From NCBI RefSeq assembly GCF_041912895.1, contig NZ_JAYSGI010000001.1:1302001-1366000 (forward strand): a stretch of 64,000 nucleotides of DNA, given 5' to 3'. The position numbers and the translations under genes were made by a program. Positions 7,749-17,452 of this stretch are shown one piece after another. Within the stretch, counting starts at the first letter, position 1. Each line of letters begins with the position of its first letter. This DNA is from Pelagerythrobacter sp041912895 (lineage in GTDB: Bacteria > Pseudomonadota > Alphaproteobacteria > Sphingomonadales > Sphingomonadaceae). A model generated the notes under the pieces. It did no database searches and was not told where the DNA came from. It worked only from the letters and a program-made list of their open reading frames with translations.

Positions 7749-8912
7749 TCACATCGAGCGCGCGATCAGCATCTTCATGATCTCGTTCGAGCCGCCGAAG
7801 ATGCGGGTCACGCGGCTGTCACGGAACATCTTCGCGATCGGATATTCGTTGATGTAGCCCCAGCCGCCGTGGAGCTGGAGGCATTTGTCGACCACCTCGC
7901 CCTGCAATTCGGTCAGCCAGTATTTCGCGATCGAGGCGGTGGTGACGTCGAGCTCGCCGCGCAGCAACTTGGCGATGCAATCGTTGAGGAACACCTTGGC
8001 CGCGGTGCCGCGCGCCTTGAGGTCGGCGAGCACGAACTGCGTGTTCTGGAAATCCCAGATCGTCTGCCCGAAGGCCTTGCGCTGCTTGACGTAGTCGACC
8101 GTGGTGTCGAGCGCCTTCTCGATCGTCGACATCGCGCCCACCGCGATCACCAGCCGTTCCTGCGGCAGCTCGCCCATGAGCTGGTAGAAGCCCCGCCCCT
8201 CCTCGCCGCCGAGCAGGTTGTCGGCGGGCACGAAGACGTCGTCGAAGAACAGCTCGCTGGTGTCGGCCGCGTCCTGACCGACCTTGTCGAGCTTCTTGCC
8301 GCGGCGGAAGCCCTCCGCCCCGTCGGTCTCGAGGCACATCAGGCTGATGCCCTTGGCGCGCTCCTTCGGATCGGTCTTGGCGACGACGACGACGAAGTTC
8401 GCCAGTTGCCCGCTCGAGATGAAGGTCTTGGCGCCGTTGAGGCGGTAGCCGTTGCCATCTTTGACCGCAGTGGTGGCGATGCTCTGCAAGTCGCTGCCGA
8501 CTCCGGGCTCGGTCATCGCGATGGCGCTGATGAGTTCGCCGCTCACCAGCCTGGGCAGCCAGCGCTTTTTCTGCTCCTCGGTCCCGTGGCGCACGATGTA
8601 GGGCAGGATGATGACGTTGTGCAGGCTCGCCGCGAAGCCGTCGACGCCCTTCGCCGCCTGCTGGTCGAGCACCACCAGATCGTGCCGGAAATCGCCGCCG
8701 TGGCCACCGTATTCCTCGGGCACCGTCATGCCGAGCAGGCCCGCCTGCCCCGCCTCTTCCCAGAACGCACGCTCGACCATGCCGTCCTCGCGCCATTTCT
8801 CGACGCGCTTTTCGGGTGCATGCTGCTCGAAGAACTTGCCGACGGCATCGCGGAACACCGCGATTTCCTCATCGGCCATGAATTCCGGGTCGGGCACGTC
8901 GATCACGGGCAT
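7749..8912 (-). CDS. Acyl-CoA dehydrogenase (long-chain-type)
   Basis: 387 residues, full length for the family. FAD-linked first step of beta-oxidation in the cytoplasm. Visible motifs are IAMTEPGVGSDLQSIATTA (FAD/substrate binding), LNGAKTFISSGQLANFVVVV, and near the C-terminus LHGGWGYINEYPIAKMFRDS and IFGGSNEIMK. The C-terminal site where medium-chain enzymes carry the catalytic Glu is Gly-Gly here, while PQERL near residue 255 matches the alternative Glu position of long-chain and isovaleryl-type enzymes. It is last of three minus-strand genes with racemase and enoyl-CoA hydratase, probably one operon for branched or long-chain acyl-CoA use. The exact substrate is not decided. Confidence 0.93.
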   Translation of the reverse strand: MPVIDVPDPEFMADEEIAVFRDAVGKFFEQHAPEKRVEKWREDGMVERAFWEEAGQAGLLGMTVPEEYGGHGGDFRHDLVVLDQQAAKGVDGFAASLHNVIILPYIVRHGTEEQKKRWLPRLVSGELISAIAMTEPGVGSDLQSIATTAVKDGNGYRLNGAKTFISSGQLANFVVVVAKTDPKERAKGISLMCLETDGAEGFRRGKKLDKVGQDAADTSELFFDDVFVPADNLLGGEEGRGFYQLMGELPQERLVIAVGAMSTIEKALDTTVDYVKQRKAFGQTIWDFQNTQFVLADLKARGTAAKVFLNDCIAKLLRGELDVTTASIAKYWLTELQGEVVDKCLQLHGGWGYINEYPIAKMFRDSRVTRIFGGSNEIMKMLIARSM

Positions 8913-8931
8913 TGCGGGGTCCTCTCGTCTG

Positions 8932-10092
8932 TCAGGCTATCGTTCCGGCTTTGCGCAGCGCGGCGATCTCGTTTGCGGCGATGCCGAGCGCGGCGAGGAT
9001 CGCATCGCTGTCGTCGCCGGGCATCGGCGCCGGTTCGGGGGTGGCCGTCGCCGTGCCGGAATAGCGCGGCGCGGGCGCGGGCTGTGCGTCGCCGCCGACC
9101 TCGATGAACGTCTCGCGGGCCACGTTGTGCGGATGGCGCACCGCCTCGCTCATCGTCAGCACCGGGGCGTAGCACACGTCGGTATGCTCCATCAGCGCGT
9201 TCCACTCGTCGCGAGTCTTCGACTTGAACAGCGCGGCGAGCTTCGCCTTGAGCGACCCCCACTTCGTGCGGTCGTGCTGCGCGTCGAAATCGGCGTCGTC
9301 CTCCAGCCCTGCGATCCGGCGCAGTTCGGCGTAGAACTGCGGCTCGATCGATCCGATGCTGACGAACCTGCCGTCCTTGGTCTCGTACGTGTCGTAGAAA
9401 TGCGCGCCGGTATCGAGCATGTTGACGCCGAGGTCTTCGGACCACACGCCCATGGTCTTCATGCCGTGCATCATGGCCATCAGCACCGCGGTGCCATCGG
9501 TCATCGCCGCGTCGATCACCTGGCCCGCCCCGCCGCGCGCGACGCTGAGCAGCGCCGAAACCATGCCGAAGGCGAGCATCATCCCGCCCCCGCCGAAATC
9601 GCCGACCATGTTGATCGGCGGGGTGGGTTTATCGCCTTCCCGGCCGAAATGCGCCAATGCCCCGGCAAGCGCGATGTAGTTGATGTCGTGCCCCGCATAG
9701 GGCGCGTACGGCCCCGTCTGGCCCCACCCGGTCATCCGGCCGTAGACCAGCTTCGGATTGTCGCCGAGCAACTCGTCCGGGCCGAGCCCCAGCCGTTCCA
9801 TCACGCCCGGACGAAAGCCTTCGATGATCCCGTCCGCACTGGCACAAAGCCGCCGCGCGAGCGCCACGCCCTCGGCGCTCTTGAGATCGAGCGCGATCGA
9901 CTTGCGCCCTCTCGCGAGCACGTCCTTGCTGGTCACCGGCTGCGAGCCGCCACGGCCGCCGCTCGCGCGGTCGATGCGGATCACCTCGGCGCCGTGATCG
10001 GCCAGCATCATACCACAGAACGGCCCCGGCCCTATCCCGGCGAATTCGACGATCCGCAGCCCCGAAAGCGGGCCTCTGCGGTTTTCGGGCAC
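8932..10092 (-). CDS. CaiB/BaiF-family alpha-methylacyl-CoA racemase-like protein
   Basis: 386 residues from a GTG at 10092; an ATG at 10131 would overlap the upstream gene by 38 nt. The start LSGLRIVEFAGIGPGPFCGMML and the block GHDINYIALAGAL, followed by NMVGDFGGGG, MTDGTA and NMLDTGAHFYDTYETKDG, are characteristic of alpha-methylacyl-CoA racemases within the type III CoA-transferase superfamily. These epimerise 2-methylacyl-CoA so that branched chains can enter beta-oxidation. It lies between enoyl-CoA hydratase (upstream) and an acyl-CoA dehydrogenase 19 nt downstream, which fits branched-chain or isoprenoid acid degradation. A CoA-transferase role is a less likely alternative. Confidence 0.88.
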   Translation of the reverse strand: MPENRRGPLSGLRIVEFAGIGPGPFCGMMLADHGAEVIRIDRASGGRGGSQPVTSKDVLARGRKSIALDLKSAEGVALARRLCASADGIIEGFRPGVMERLGLGPDELLGDNPKLVYGRMTGWGQTGPYAPYAGHDINYIALAGALAHFGREGDKPTPPINMVGDFGGGGMMLAFGMVSALLSVARGGAGQVIDAAMTDGTAVLMAMMHGMKTMGVWSEDLGVNMLDTGAHFYDTYETKDGRFVSIGSIEPQFYAELRRIAGLEDDADFDAQHDRTKWGSLKAKLAALFKSKTRDEWNALMEHTDVCYAPVLTMSEAVRHPHNVARETFIEVGGDAQPAPAPRYSGTATATPEPAPMPGDDSDAILAALGIAANEIAALRKAGTIA

Positions 10093-10093
10093 G

Positions 10094-10855
10094 CTACTTG
10101 CCCTTCCAGTCGGGCTTGCGCTTCTCCGCAAAGGCGGCGGCGCCTTCGCGCGCGTCCTCGCTCACGAACACCGGCCCGATCAGCGCGCCCTGCCGGTCGT
10201 AGCGCTCGTCCATCGGCCAGCCGCGCGATTCCTTCACGATCGCCTTCGACACGCGCACCGCGAGCGGGCCGTTCTCCGCGATCCGGTTCGCCAGTTCCAG
10301 CGCGCCATCGAGCGCCGCCCCTTCGACCACGCGGTTGATCAGCCCGAGTTCGTAGGCGCGCGCGGCGTCGATGAAGTCGCCGGTCAGCGCCAGTTCCATC
10401 GCGATCCGTTCAGGGATCTGATCGGGCAGCATCATCACGCCGCCCGCCGCTGCGACGAGGCCGCGCTTGACCTCGGGAATGCCGAACTTCGCACCCGCAC
10501 CCGCAACCACGAGATCGCAGGCGATCATCAGTTCCAGCCCGCCCGCCAGCGCATAGCCTTCGACAGCGGCGATCAGCGGCTTCTTCGGCGGCGCCTGCAC
10601 CACCCCGCCGAACCCGCGCCCTTCGACGATCGGCGATTCGCCGCGCAGGAAGCCTTTGAGGTCCATGCCCGAACAGAACGTGCCGCCCGCGCCGGTGAGC
10701 ACGCCCACCCGCAGATCGTCTTCCGCGTCGAGCCGGTCCATCGCCGCCGCGATGCCTTCGGCCGCCGCCTTGTTCATCGCGTTCTTCGCCTCCGGGCGAT
10801 TGAGCGTGACGATCAGCACGCCGTCGCGCACCTCGGTGAGCAGTTCCTCGCTCAT
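10094..10855 (-). CDS. Enoyl-CoA hydratase/isomerase family protein
   Basis: 253 residues. I chose the ATG at 10855 (MSEELLTEV) because AAGGGAAGAGG lies immediately upstream; a longer frame to 10912 has no support. The crotonase fold is clear from LNRPEAKNAMN, GAGGTFCSGMDLKGF (oxyanion-hole loop), AAVEGYALAGGLELMIACD and FGIPEVKRGLVAAAGG. The Glu in GIPEV corresponds to one catalytic carboxylate of hydratases. It hydrates trans-2-enoyl-CoA in beta-oxidation. First gene of the minus-strand set, divergent from a thiolase at 10964, so the 108-nt gap probably holds two promoters. Confidence 0.92.
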   Translation of the reverse strand: MSEELLTEVRDGVLIVTLNRPEAKNAMNKAAAEGIAAAMDRLDAEDDLRVGVLTGAGGTFCSGMDLKGFLRGESPIVEGRGFGGVVQAPPKKPLIAAVEGYALAGGLELMIACDLVVAGAGAKFGIPEVKRGLVAAAGGVMMLPDQIPERIAMELALTGDFIDAARAYELGLINRVVEGAALDGALELANRIAENGPLAVRVSKAIVKESRGWPMDERYDRQGALIGPVFVSEDAREGAAAFAEKRKPDWKGK

Positions 10856-10963
10856 CCTCTTCCCTTCCATTTCATTTCTTATCGCAACCTGTCTTGTGCC
10901 ATTGCTGGCCAAGCCTTACGCTTGCGTCAACCTGATTTGCGTGAACGAGAGAGGATTGCTGCC

Positions 10964-12232
10964 ATGGCCGAGGCCTATATCATCGATGCGGTGCGGACCC
11001 CCAGGGGTGTGGGCAAGGTCGGCAAGGGGGCGCTGGCGCACATGCACCCGCAGCACCTCGGAGCCACGGTGCTCAAGGCGATCGCGGAGCGCAATTCGCT
11101 CGACACGAAGGATGTCGACGACGTGATCTGGTCGACCAGCACGCAGAAAGGCAAGCAGGGCGGCGACCTGGGGCGTATGGCGGCGCTCGACGCGGGCTAC
11201 GACGTGACCTCGTCCGGCATGACGCTCGACCGGTTCTGCGGTGGCGGAATCACCAGCGTGAACCTCGCCGCCGCACAGGTGATGAGTGGTATGGCCGACC
11301 TCGTCGTCGCGGGCGGGACCGAGATGATGAGCTACACGACGAGTTCGACGCAGGAGGAGATGCAGGTCGGGATCATGCCGCTCGGCATGGGCTCGGGGAA
11401 CGACCGGCTGCGCGAAGTGCACCCGCAGAGCCACCAGGGCGTGTGCGGCGACGCGATCGCGACGCTGGAAGGCTTCACCCGCGCGGAACTCGACGCGCTC
11501 GCGCTGCGCAGCCAGCAGAACGCCGCGCGCGCGATCGAGGAAGGGCGCTTCGACAAGTCGCTGGTCCCGGTGGTCGATGCCGCAGGCAATGCGGTGCTCG
11601 ACCGCGAGGAATTCCCCCGCCCCCAGACAACCGCCGAAGGCCTCGCCGAACTCCAGCCGAGCTTCGCCAAGATCGCGCAGACGCCGCTCGACAGCGATGG
11701 CACCACGTTCGGCGGATTGATAAACCAGAAGTATCCCGATCTCGAGATCAAGCATTTCCACCATGCGGGCAACAGTTCGGGCGTGGTCGACGGTGCCGCG
11801 GCGGTGCTGATCGCGGGCAAGGACTATGCCGAGAAGCACGGCATGAAGCCGCGCGCGCGGATCGTCGCCACCGCCAACCAGGGCGACGACCCGACGCTGA
11901 TGCTCAACGCCCCCGTTCCCGCGGCCAAGAAGGTGCTCGAGAAAGCCGGTCTCACCAAGGACGATATCGACGTGTGGGAGATCAACGAGGCGTTCGCGGT
12001 GGTCGCCGCCAAGTTCATCCGCGACCTCGATCTGCCCGAAGACAAGGTCAACGTGAACGGCGGCGCGATCGCGCTGGGCCATCCGATCGGCGCGACCGGA
12101 TCGATCCTGATCGGCACCGCCTTGGACGAACTCGAGCGCTCGGGCGGGCGCTACGCCCTCGTCACGATGTGCGCGGCGGGCGGCATGGCCCCGGCGATCG
12201 TGATCGAGCGGGTCGACGGCTTCGCCGACTGA
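10964..12232 (+). CDS. Thiolase (acetyl-CoA acyltransferase)
   Basis: 422 residues. The ATG at 10964 (MAEAYIIDAVRTPRG) gives the standard thiolase N-terminus and follows AGAGAGGA. The catalytic set is complete: nucleophilic Cys92 in DRFCGGG, His373 in GGAIALGHPIGATG, and Cys403 in VTMCAAGG. It cleaves 3-ketoacyl-CoA or condenses two acyl-CoAs. The gene is divergent from the hydratase/racemase/dehydrogenase set, so the two units together could supply most of a beta-oxidation route; no 3-hydroxyacyl-CoA dehydrogenase is present locally. An alpha/beta hydrolase gene follows after 16 nt. Confidence 0.93.
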   Translation: MAEAYIIDAVRTPRGVGKVGKGALAHMHPQHLGATVLKAIAERNSLDTKDVDDVIWSTSTQKGKQGGDLGRMAALDAGYDVTSSGMTLDRFCGGGITSVNLAAAQVMSGMADLVVAGGTEMMSYTTSSTQEEMQVGIMPLGMGSGNDRLREVHPQSHQGVCGDAIATLEGFTRAELDALALRSQQNAARAIEEGRFDKSLVPVVDAAGNAVLDREEFPRPQTTAEGLAELQPSFAKIAQTPLDSDGTTFGGLINQKYPDLEIKHFHHAGNSSGVVDGAAAVLIAGKDYAEKHGMKPRARIVATANQGDDPTLMLNAPVPAAKKVLEKAGLTKDDIDVWEINEAFAVVAAKFIRDLDLPEDKVNVNGGAIALGHPIGATGSILIGTALDELERSGGRYALVTMCAAGGMAPAIVIERVDGFAD

Positions 12233-12248
12233 CGCTACCGGCACGCCC

Positions 12249-13118
12249 ATGGACATGATCGGCCCCGTCTCGCGCAGCTACATCTCGCAGCGCACCAAGC
12301 TGCACTACGCCGATTGGGGCAACCCGGATGCCCCGCCGCTGATCCTGCTCCACGGCGGGCGCGATCATTGCCGCAGCTGGGACTGGACGGCGAAGGAATT
12401 GCGGCAGGACTGGCACGTGATCTGCCCCGACCTGCGCGGGCATGGCGACAGCGGATGGAGCCGCACCGGATATTACCCGGTGATGGGCTACGTGTTCGAT
12501 CTGGCGCAGTTGATCGAGCTCAACGGTCTCGCGCCGGTCACGATCGTCGCGCACTCGCTGGGCGGCAACGTGGCCTTGCGCTTCACCGGGCTCTACCCCG
12601 ACAAGGTGCGCAAGATCGTCGCCATCGAAGGGCTCGGCCCTTCGCCCGAACGACAGGCCGAGCGCGAGGCGCGGGGGCCGGAGGAGATCTGGGGCGACTA
12701 TTTCGCCAAGAAGCGCGATGCCGCCGCGCGCCAGCTCCGCCGCTATGCCACGTTCGAGGATGCGCTGAAGCGGATGCACGAGGCGAACAGCTATCTCTCC
12801 GAGAGCCAGGCGTTCCACCTCACCCAGCATGCGGTGATGCGGAACGAGGACGGCAGCTTCAGCTGGAAGTTCGATCCGCACCTCCACGCCTGGCCGCCCG
12901 AAGACATGACCTATCCGCACCTCGAAGCGCTGTGGAACCGCATCGAATGCCCGACGCGGCTGATCTACGGCAACGACAGCTGGGCCTCGAATCCCGAGAA
13001 GGACGGGCGCATCGCGCAGTTCCGCAACGCCACCGTGACCGCCTACGACAACGCCGGGCACTGGGTCCATCACGACCGGTTCGACGATTTCCTCGGGGAA
13101 TTGCGCACATTCCTGTGA
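12249..13118 (+). CDS. Alpha/beta-fold hydrolase
   Basis: 289 residues. The core shows the oxyanion-hole HGGRD, the nucleophile elbow VAHSLGGN (Ser103), and a late His in NAGHWVHHDRFDDF that completes the triad; Asp in the YGNDSWASN region is a candidate acid. Such enzymes hydrolyse esters, epoxides, lactones or thioesters, and the substrate cannot be read from sequence. It lies 16 nt after the thiolase and 44 nt before the 5-oxoprolinase gene, so it may be co-transcribed with either. Confidence 0.88.
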   Translation: MDMIGPVSRSYISQRTKLHYADWGNPDAPPLILLHGGRDHCRSWDWTAKELRQDWHVICPDLRGHGDSGWSRTGYYPVMGYVFDLAQLIELNGLAPVTIVAHSLGGNVALRFTGLYPDKVRKIVAIEGLGPSPERQAEREARGPEEIWGDYFAKKRDAAARQLRRYATFEDALKRMHEANSYLSESQAFHLTQHAVMRNEDGSFSWKFDPHLHAWPPEDMTYPHLEALWNRIECPTRLIYGNDSWASNPEKDGRIAQFRNATVTAYDNAGHWVHHDRFDDFLGELRTFL

Positions 13119-13162
13119 GCGCGGGGCTGTTGTTCGGCAGCGGTTGCCGTTAGCAAACCGCC

Positions 13163-16100
13163 ATGGCCGAAACGCCGTGGCAGTTCTGGGTCGATCGCGG
13201 CGGCACGTTCACCGACGTGATCGCGCGCGCGCGCGACGGCGCCGTCCACCAGCACAAGCTCCTGTCCGAAGATCCCGCCTATGCCGACGCGGCGGTCGAG
13301 GCGATGCGGCGCATCGCCGGCGATGGCGCGAACGCGCTGCCCCCGATCGAGCTGCGGATCGGCACCACGGTCGGCACCAACGCCCTGCTCGAACGCAAGG
13401 GCGAGCCGACCTGCCTCGCCATCACCAGCGGCTTCGGCGACGCGCTGGCGATCGGCACGCAGGAGCGGCCCGAACTGTTCGTGCGCGAGATCGTCAAGCC
13501 GGAACCGCTATACGGCAAGGTCGTGGAAATCGACGAGCGGCTCGGCGCGGATGGCGAGGTCGTCCGTCCGCTCGACGACGCGCACGCCGCCGCCGCGCTC
13601 AAGCAGGCGTTCGACGAAGGCTACCGTTCGCTGGCGATCGTGCTGATGCACGGCTGGTGCTATCCGGGGCACGAGGACCGGCTGGCCGCGATCGCGCACG
13701 GCATCGGCTTCACTCAGGTAAGCACCGGCCACGATGTCGCGCCGCTCATCAAGCTGATCGGGCGCGGCGATACCACGGTCGCCGACGCCTACCTCTCGCC
13801 GGTCGTGCGCCGCTACGCCGAAGCGCTGGTCGAGGAAGCGGGCGGCAGCGTCTCGCCGCTGTTCATGCAGTCGAGCGGCGGCTTGGCGGCTGCCAGCGCG
13901 TTCCATGGCAAGGACGCGGTACTCTCCGGCCCGGCGGGCGGAATCGTCGGCATGGCGGCGACCGCGGCGGAAGCGGGGTTCGACAAGGTCATCGGGTTCG
14001 ACATGGGCGGCACCTCGACCGACGTGTCGCACTACGCCGGCAGCTACGAGCGCGACAGCGAGAACCGTGTCGCGGGCGTGCGCATCCGCGCGCCGATGAT
14101 GCGCATTCACACCGTGGCGGCGGGCGGCGGCTCGATCTGCGCGTTCGACGGCACGCGGCTGACGGTGGGTCCGCATTCGGCGGGCGCGGTGCCCGGCCCG
14201 GCCTGCTATCGCCGCGGCGGCCCGCTGACGGTGACCGACTGCAACCTGCTGACCGGCAAGCTGGTGCCCGCCCATTTCCCCGCATTGTTCGGCCCCGACG
14301 GCAACCAGCCGCTCGATTCCGCCATCGTGGAAGCCAAATTCGCCGAGCTGGCGCGCGAAGTCGCCGCCGCGACCGGGCGCGAGGCGAGCCCCGAGGAACT
14401 GGCCGAAGGCTGCATCGCGATCGCGGTCGCGAACATGGCCAATGCGATCAAGGCGATCTCGGTCCGCCGGGGGCACGACGTATCGAACTACACGCTGTCC
14501 TGCTTCGGCGGCGCGGGCGGGCAGCACGCCTGCCTCGTCGCCGATGCGCTGGGAATGGACCGGGTGATGATCCATCCGCTCGCGGGCGTGCTCTCGGCCT
14601 ACGGCATCGGCCTCGCCGATCGCCGCGCGGTGCGCGAACGCACGCTCGCGCTCGATTTCGGCCCCGATGCGATGGCCCGGTTGAACGATGCCGCCGCCAC
14701 GCTGGGCGAGGATGCGACGCGCGACTTGCGCGATCAGGGCGTCGCCGGCGATATCGCGCGCGAAGCGACGGTGCAGATGCGCACGCGCGGCGGCGACAGC
14801 ACGATCGAGGTCGCACTGGGCCCCGCCGACGCGATGCAGGCGGCATTCGACGACGCCTACCGCAAGCAGTTCGGCTTCCGCAGCGACGATGCGCTGGTGA
14901 TCGACACGCTGCGGGTCGAAGCGGTCCACCGCGCCGATGCGGATGCGGCGATCGTCGCCGATCTGCCCGCGCGGTCGGGCGAGCCGCTCGCCACGCTCGA
15001 ATGCTTCATGGCCGGCGAATGGCGCGAGGCTCCGCTCTACGACCGCGCGGCTCTCGCCGCAGGGTTCGCCATGGAAGGGCCGGCGATCGTGATCGATCCG
15101 ACGTCCACCACCGTGGTCGAGCCCGGCTGGGGCCTCGAGGTGGACCGCCACGGGAATCTGATCCTCGAACGGCTGGACGAGCGCGACGGCAGCACCGAGC
15201 TCGGCACCACGGTCGATCCCGTCCGGCTGGAGATCATGGGCGGGCTGTTCATGGCGATCGCCGAGGAAATGGGCGCCGCGCTCCAGCACAGCGCCTCCTC
15301 GGTCAATATCCGCGAGCGGCTCGACTTCTCCTGCGCGGTGTTCGATGCGCACGGCAATCTCGTCGCCAACGCGCCGCACATGCCAGTGCACCTCGGCTCG
15401 ATGGGCGAAAGCGTGCGCACGATCATGGCCCGGCGGGGCGACATGCACGACGGGCGCGGCATCTGCCAGGGCGACGTCTACGCGCTCAACGCCCCTTACG
15501 ACGGCGGCACGCACCTGCCGGATATCACCGTGGTCATGCCGGTGTTCGTCGATGCCGCGGACCGCACGCCCGCCTACTTCGTCGCCGCGCGCGGACACCA
15601 TGCCGACATCGGCGGGATCACGCCCGGATCGATGCCGCCGACCAGCACCAGCGTCGAGGAAGAGGGCGTGCTGCTCGACAACGTGCTGATCGTCGAGGAT
15701 GGCGAGTTCCTCGGCAAGGAACTGCGCGCGCTACTGTCGTCGGGCCCCTACCCCTCGCGCAACGTCGAGGCGAACCTCGCCGACCTCAAGGCGCAGGTCG
15801 CCGCCTGCACCAAGGGCGCGGACGAACTCACGCGTATCAGCCATGAATACGGGCGCGAAGGCGTCGCCGCCTACATGGGCCACGTCCAGGCGCACGCCGA
15901 GGAAGCGGTGCGCAAGCTGATCGAGCGGATCGAGGACGGCACGTTTCGCTACGAGATGGACAACGGCGCGGTGGTCGCGGTGCAGGTGACCGTCGACCGC
16001 GAAGCCCGCTCGGCGACGGTCGATTTCGCGGGCACCTCCGAGCAACTGCCGGGCAACTTCAACGCGCCGGTTTCGGTCGTACGCGCCGCGGTGCTCTATG

Positions 16101-16759
16101 TCGTGCGCACGCTGATCGACGACGCGATCCCGATGAACGAGGGGTGCCTGCGCCCGATCGAAATCCGTGTCCCCGAAGGCTCGATGTTGCGTCCGCACCA
16201 CCCGGCCGCCGTGGTCGCGGGCAACGTCGAGACCAGCCAGGTCGTCACCGACGCGCTGTTCGGCGCGCTGGGCGCGATGGCGGGCGCGCAGGGGACGATG
16301 AACAACTTCACCTTCGGCAATGCGCGGCACCAGTATTACGAGACGATCGCGGGCGGATCGGGCGCGGGGCCCGATTTCGACGGCGCGGACGTGGTCCAGA
16401 CGCACATGACCAACAGCCGCCTGACCGATCCCGAAATCCTCGAAACGCGCTTTCCCGTGCGGCTGGAGGAATTCGCCATTCGGCGCGGATCGGGCGGCGC
16501 GGGCAGGCACACGGGCGGCGACGGCGCGGTGCGCCGCGTGCGCTTCCTCGAACCGATGACCGCCGGAATGCTCGCCAACCGCCGCCGCGTGCCGCCGTTC
16601 GGCTTGGCAGGCGGCGCCGACGGCGGACCGGGCGTCAACCGGATCGAGCGCGCCGACGGCAGCGTGGAAACGCTCGACGCCACCGCCTCGGCCGAAATGC
16701 AGCCGGGCGACGTGTTCGCGATCCTGACGCCCGGCGGCGGCGGATACGGAGGGGAATAG
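13163..16759 (+). CDS. ATP-dependent 5-oxoprolinase (fused hydantoinase A/B type)
   Basis: 1198 residues, the length of the single-chain eukaryote-like 5-oxoprolinase. The N-terminal HyuA-like half (about 1-690) starts with WVDRGGTFTD, an ATP-binding motif, and contains GFDMGGTSTDV and CFGGAGGQHACLVA. The C-terminal HyuB-like half (about 690-1198) contains LDFSCAVFD, AHPV-like NAPHMPVHLGSMGESV and GRGHHADIGG-type RGHHADIGGITPGSMPP. It cleaves 5-oxoproline (pyroglutamate) to glutamate with ATP; related proteins act on hydantoins or acetophenone. The membrane pair starting 4 nt after its stop supports a small cyclic amide brought into the cell. Confidence 0.9.
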   Translation: MAETPWQFWVDRGGTFTDVIARARDGAVHQHKLLSEDPAYADAAVEAMRRIAGDGANALPPIELRIGTTVGTNALLERKGEPTCLAITSGFGDALAIGTQERPELFVREIVKPEPLYGKVVEIDERLGADGEVVRPLDDAHAAAALKQAFDEGYRSLAIVLMHGWCYPGHEDRLAAIAHGIGFTQVSTGHDVAPLIKLIGRGDTTVADAYLSPVVRRYAEALVEEAGGSVSPLFMQSSGGLAAASAFHGKDAVLSGPAGGIVGMAATAAEAGFDKVIGFDMGGTSTDVSHYAGSYERDSENRVAGVRIRAPMMRIHTVAAGGGSICAFDGTRLTVGPHSAGAVPGPACYRRGGPLTVTDCNLLTGKLVPAHFPALFGPDGNQPLDSAIVEAKFAELAREVAAATGREASPEELAEGCIAIAVANMANAIKAISVRRGHDVSNYTLSCFGGAGGQHACLVADALGMDRVMIHPLAGVLSAYGIGLADRRAVRERTLALDFGPDAMARLNDAAATLGEDATRDLRDQGVAGDIAREATVQMRTRGGDSTIEVALGPADAMQAAFDDAYRKQFGFRSDDALVIDTLRVEAVHRADADAAIVADLPARSGEPLATLECFMAGEWREAPLYDRAALAAGFAMEGPAIVIDPTSTTVVEPGWGLEVDRHGNLILERLDERDGSTELGTTVDPVRLEIMGGLFMAIAEEMGAALQHSASSVNIRERLDFSCAVFDAHGNLVANAPHMPVHLGSMGESVRTIMARRGDMHDGRGICQGDVYALNAPYDGGTHLPDITVVMPVFVDAADRTPAYFVAARGHHADIGGITPGSMPPTSTSVEEEGVLLDNVLIVEDGEFLGKELRALLSSGPYPSRNVEANLADLKAQVAACTKGADELTRISHEYGREGVAAYMGHVQAHAEEAVRKLIERIEDGTFRYEMDNGAVVAVQVTVDREARSATVDFAGTSEQLPGNFNAPVSVVRAAVLYVVRTLIDDAIPMNEGCLRPIEIRVPEGSMLRPHHPAAVVAGNVETSQVVTDALFGALGAMAGAQGTMNNFTFGNARHQYYETIAGGSGAGPDFDGADVVQTHMTNSRLTDPEILETRFPVRLEEFAIRRGSGGAGRHTGGDGAVRRVRFLEPMTAGMLANRRRVPPFGLAGGADGGPGVNRIERADGSVETLDATASAEMQPGDVFAILTPGGGGYGGE

Positions 16760-16762
16760 GCG

Positions 16763-17452
16763 ATGTGGGTGCTGCTCGGGATCGCGGTGATCGTCGTCGG
16801 GTTCCTGCTGCGGTTCAATCCGCTGCTGGTGGTTGCGATCTCCGCGCTGGTGACGGGGCTGGCGGCGGGGATCGATCCGGTCGAAGTGCTCGCCGCCTTC
16901 GGCAAGGCGTTCAACGACGCGCGCTACGTCAGCGTGGTCTATATCGTGTTGCCGGTGATCGGCATCCTCGAACGCCACGGCTTGCAGGAGCGTGCGCGCG
17001 CCGCGATCGCCGCGTTCAAGGGCGCGACCGTGGGCCGGCTGCTGATCGGCTATCTCGTGTTCCGGCAGGCGACCGCCGCCCTCGGGCTCACGTCGATCGC
17101 CGGCCCCGCGCAGACCGTGCGCCCGCTCGTCGCGCCGATGGCGCAGGCGGCGGCCGAAACGCAGGGCGCCGATCCCGAAAGCGACCGCATCCCCGCGATC
17201 GCCGCGGGCACCGACAACGTCGGGCTGTTCTTCGGCGAGGACATCTTCATCGCGATCGGATCGATCCTGCTGATGGTCGGGGTGCTCCAGACCTACGGGA
17301 TCGAGGGCGAGCCGCTGGAGCTCGCCAAGTGGGCGATCCCGACCGCGATCTGCGCCTTCCTGATCCACGGCGCGCGGCTGCTGTGGCTCGACCGCAAGCT
17401 CGCGCGCGAGCGCATGGCGCGCGAAGCCGCCCCGGCGGAGGACGCGGCATGA
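16763..17452 (+). CDS. DUF969 family membrane protein
   Basis: 229 residues. Several hydrophobic segments are visible: residues 1-40 (two, split near a short polar turn), about 55-70, 92-110 and 160-195, with a charged C-terminal tail. The pattern, including the partner gene directly after it, is that of the DUF969 family, which usually occurs with DUF979 and is thought to be half of a transporter. It starts 4 nt after the 5-oxoprolinase stop and overlaps the next gene by 4 nt (ATGA), so translation is coupled. I infer a 5-oxoproline or similar amide permease component. Confidence 0.8.
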   Translation: MWVLLGIAVIVVGFLLRFNPLLVVAISALVTGLAAGIDPVEVLAAFGKAFNDARYVSVVYIVLPVIGILERHGLQERARAAIAAFKGATVGRLLIGYLVFRQATAALGLTSIAGPAQTVRPLVAPMAQAAAETQGADPESDRIPAIAAGTDNVGLFFGEDIFIAIGSILLMVGVLQTYGIEGEPLELAKWAIPTAICAFLIHGARLLWLDRKLARERMAREAAPAEDAA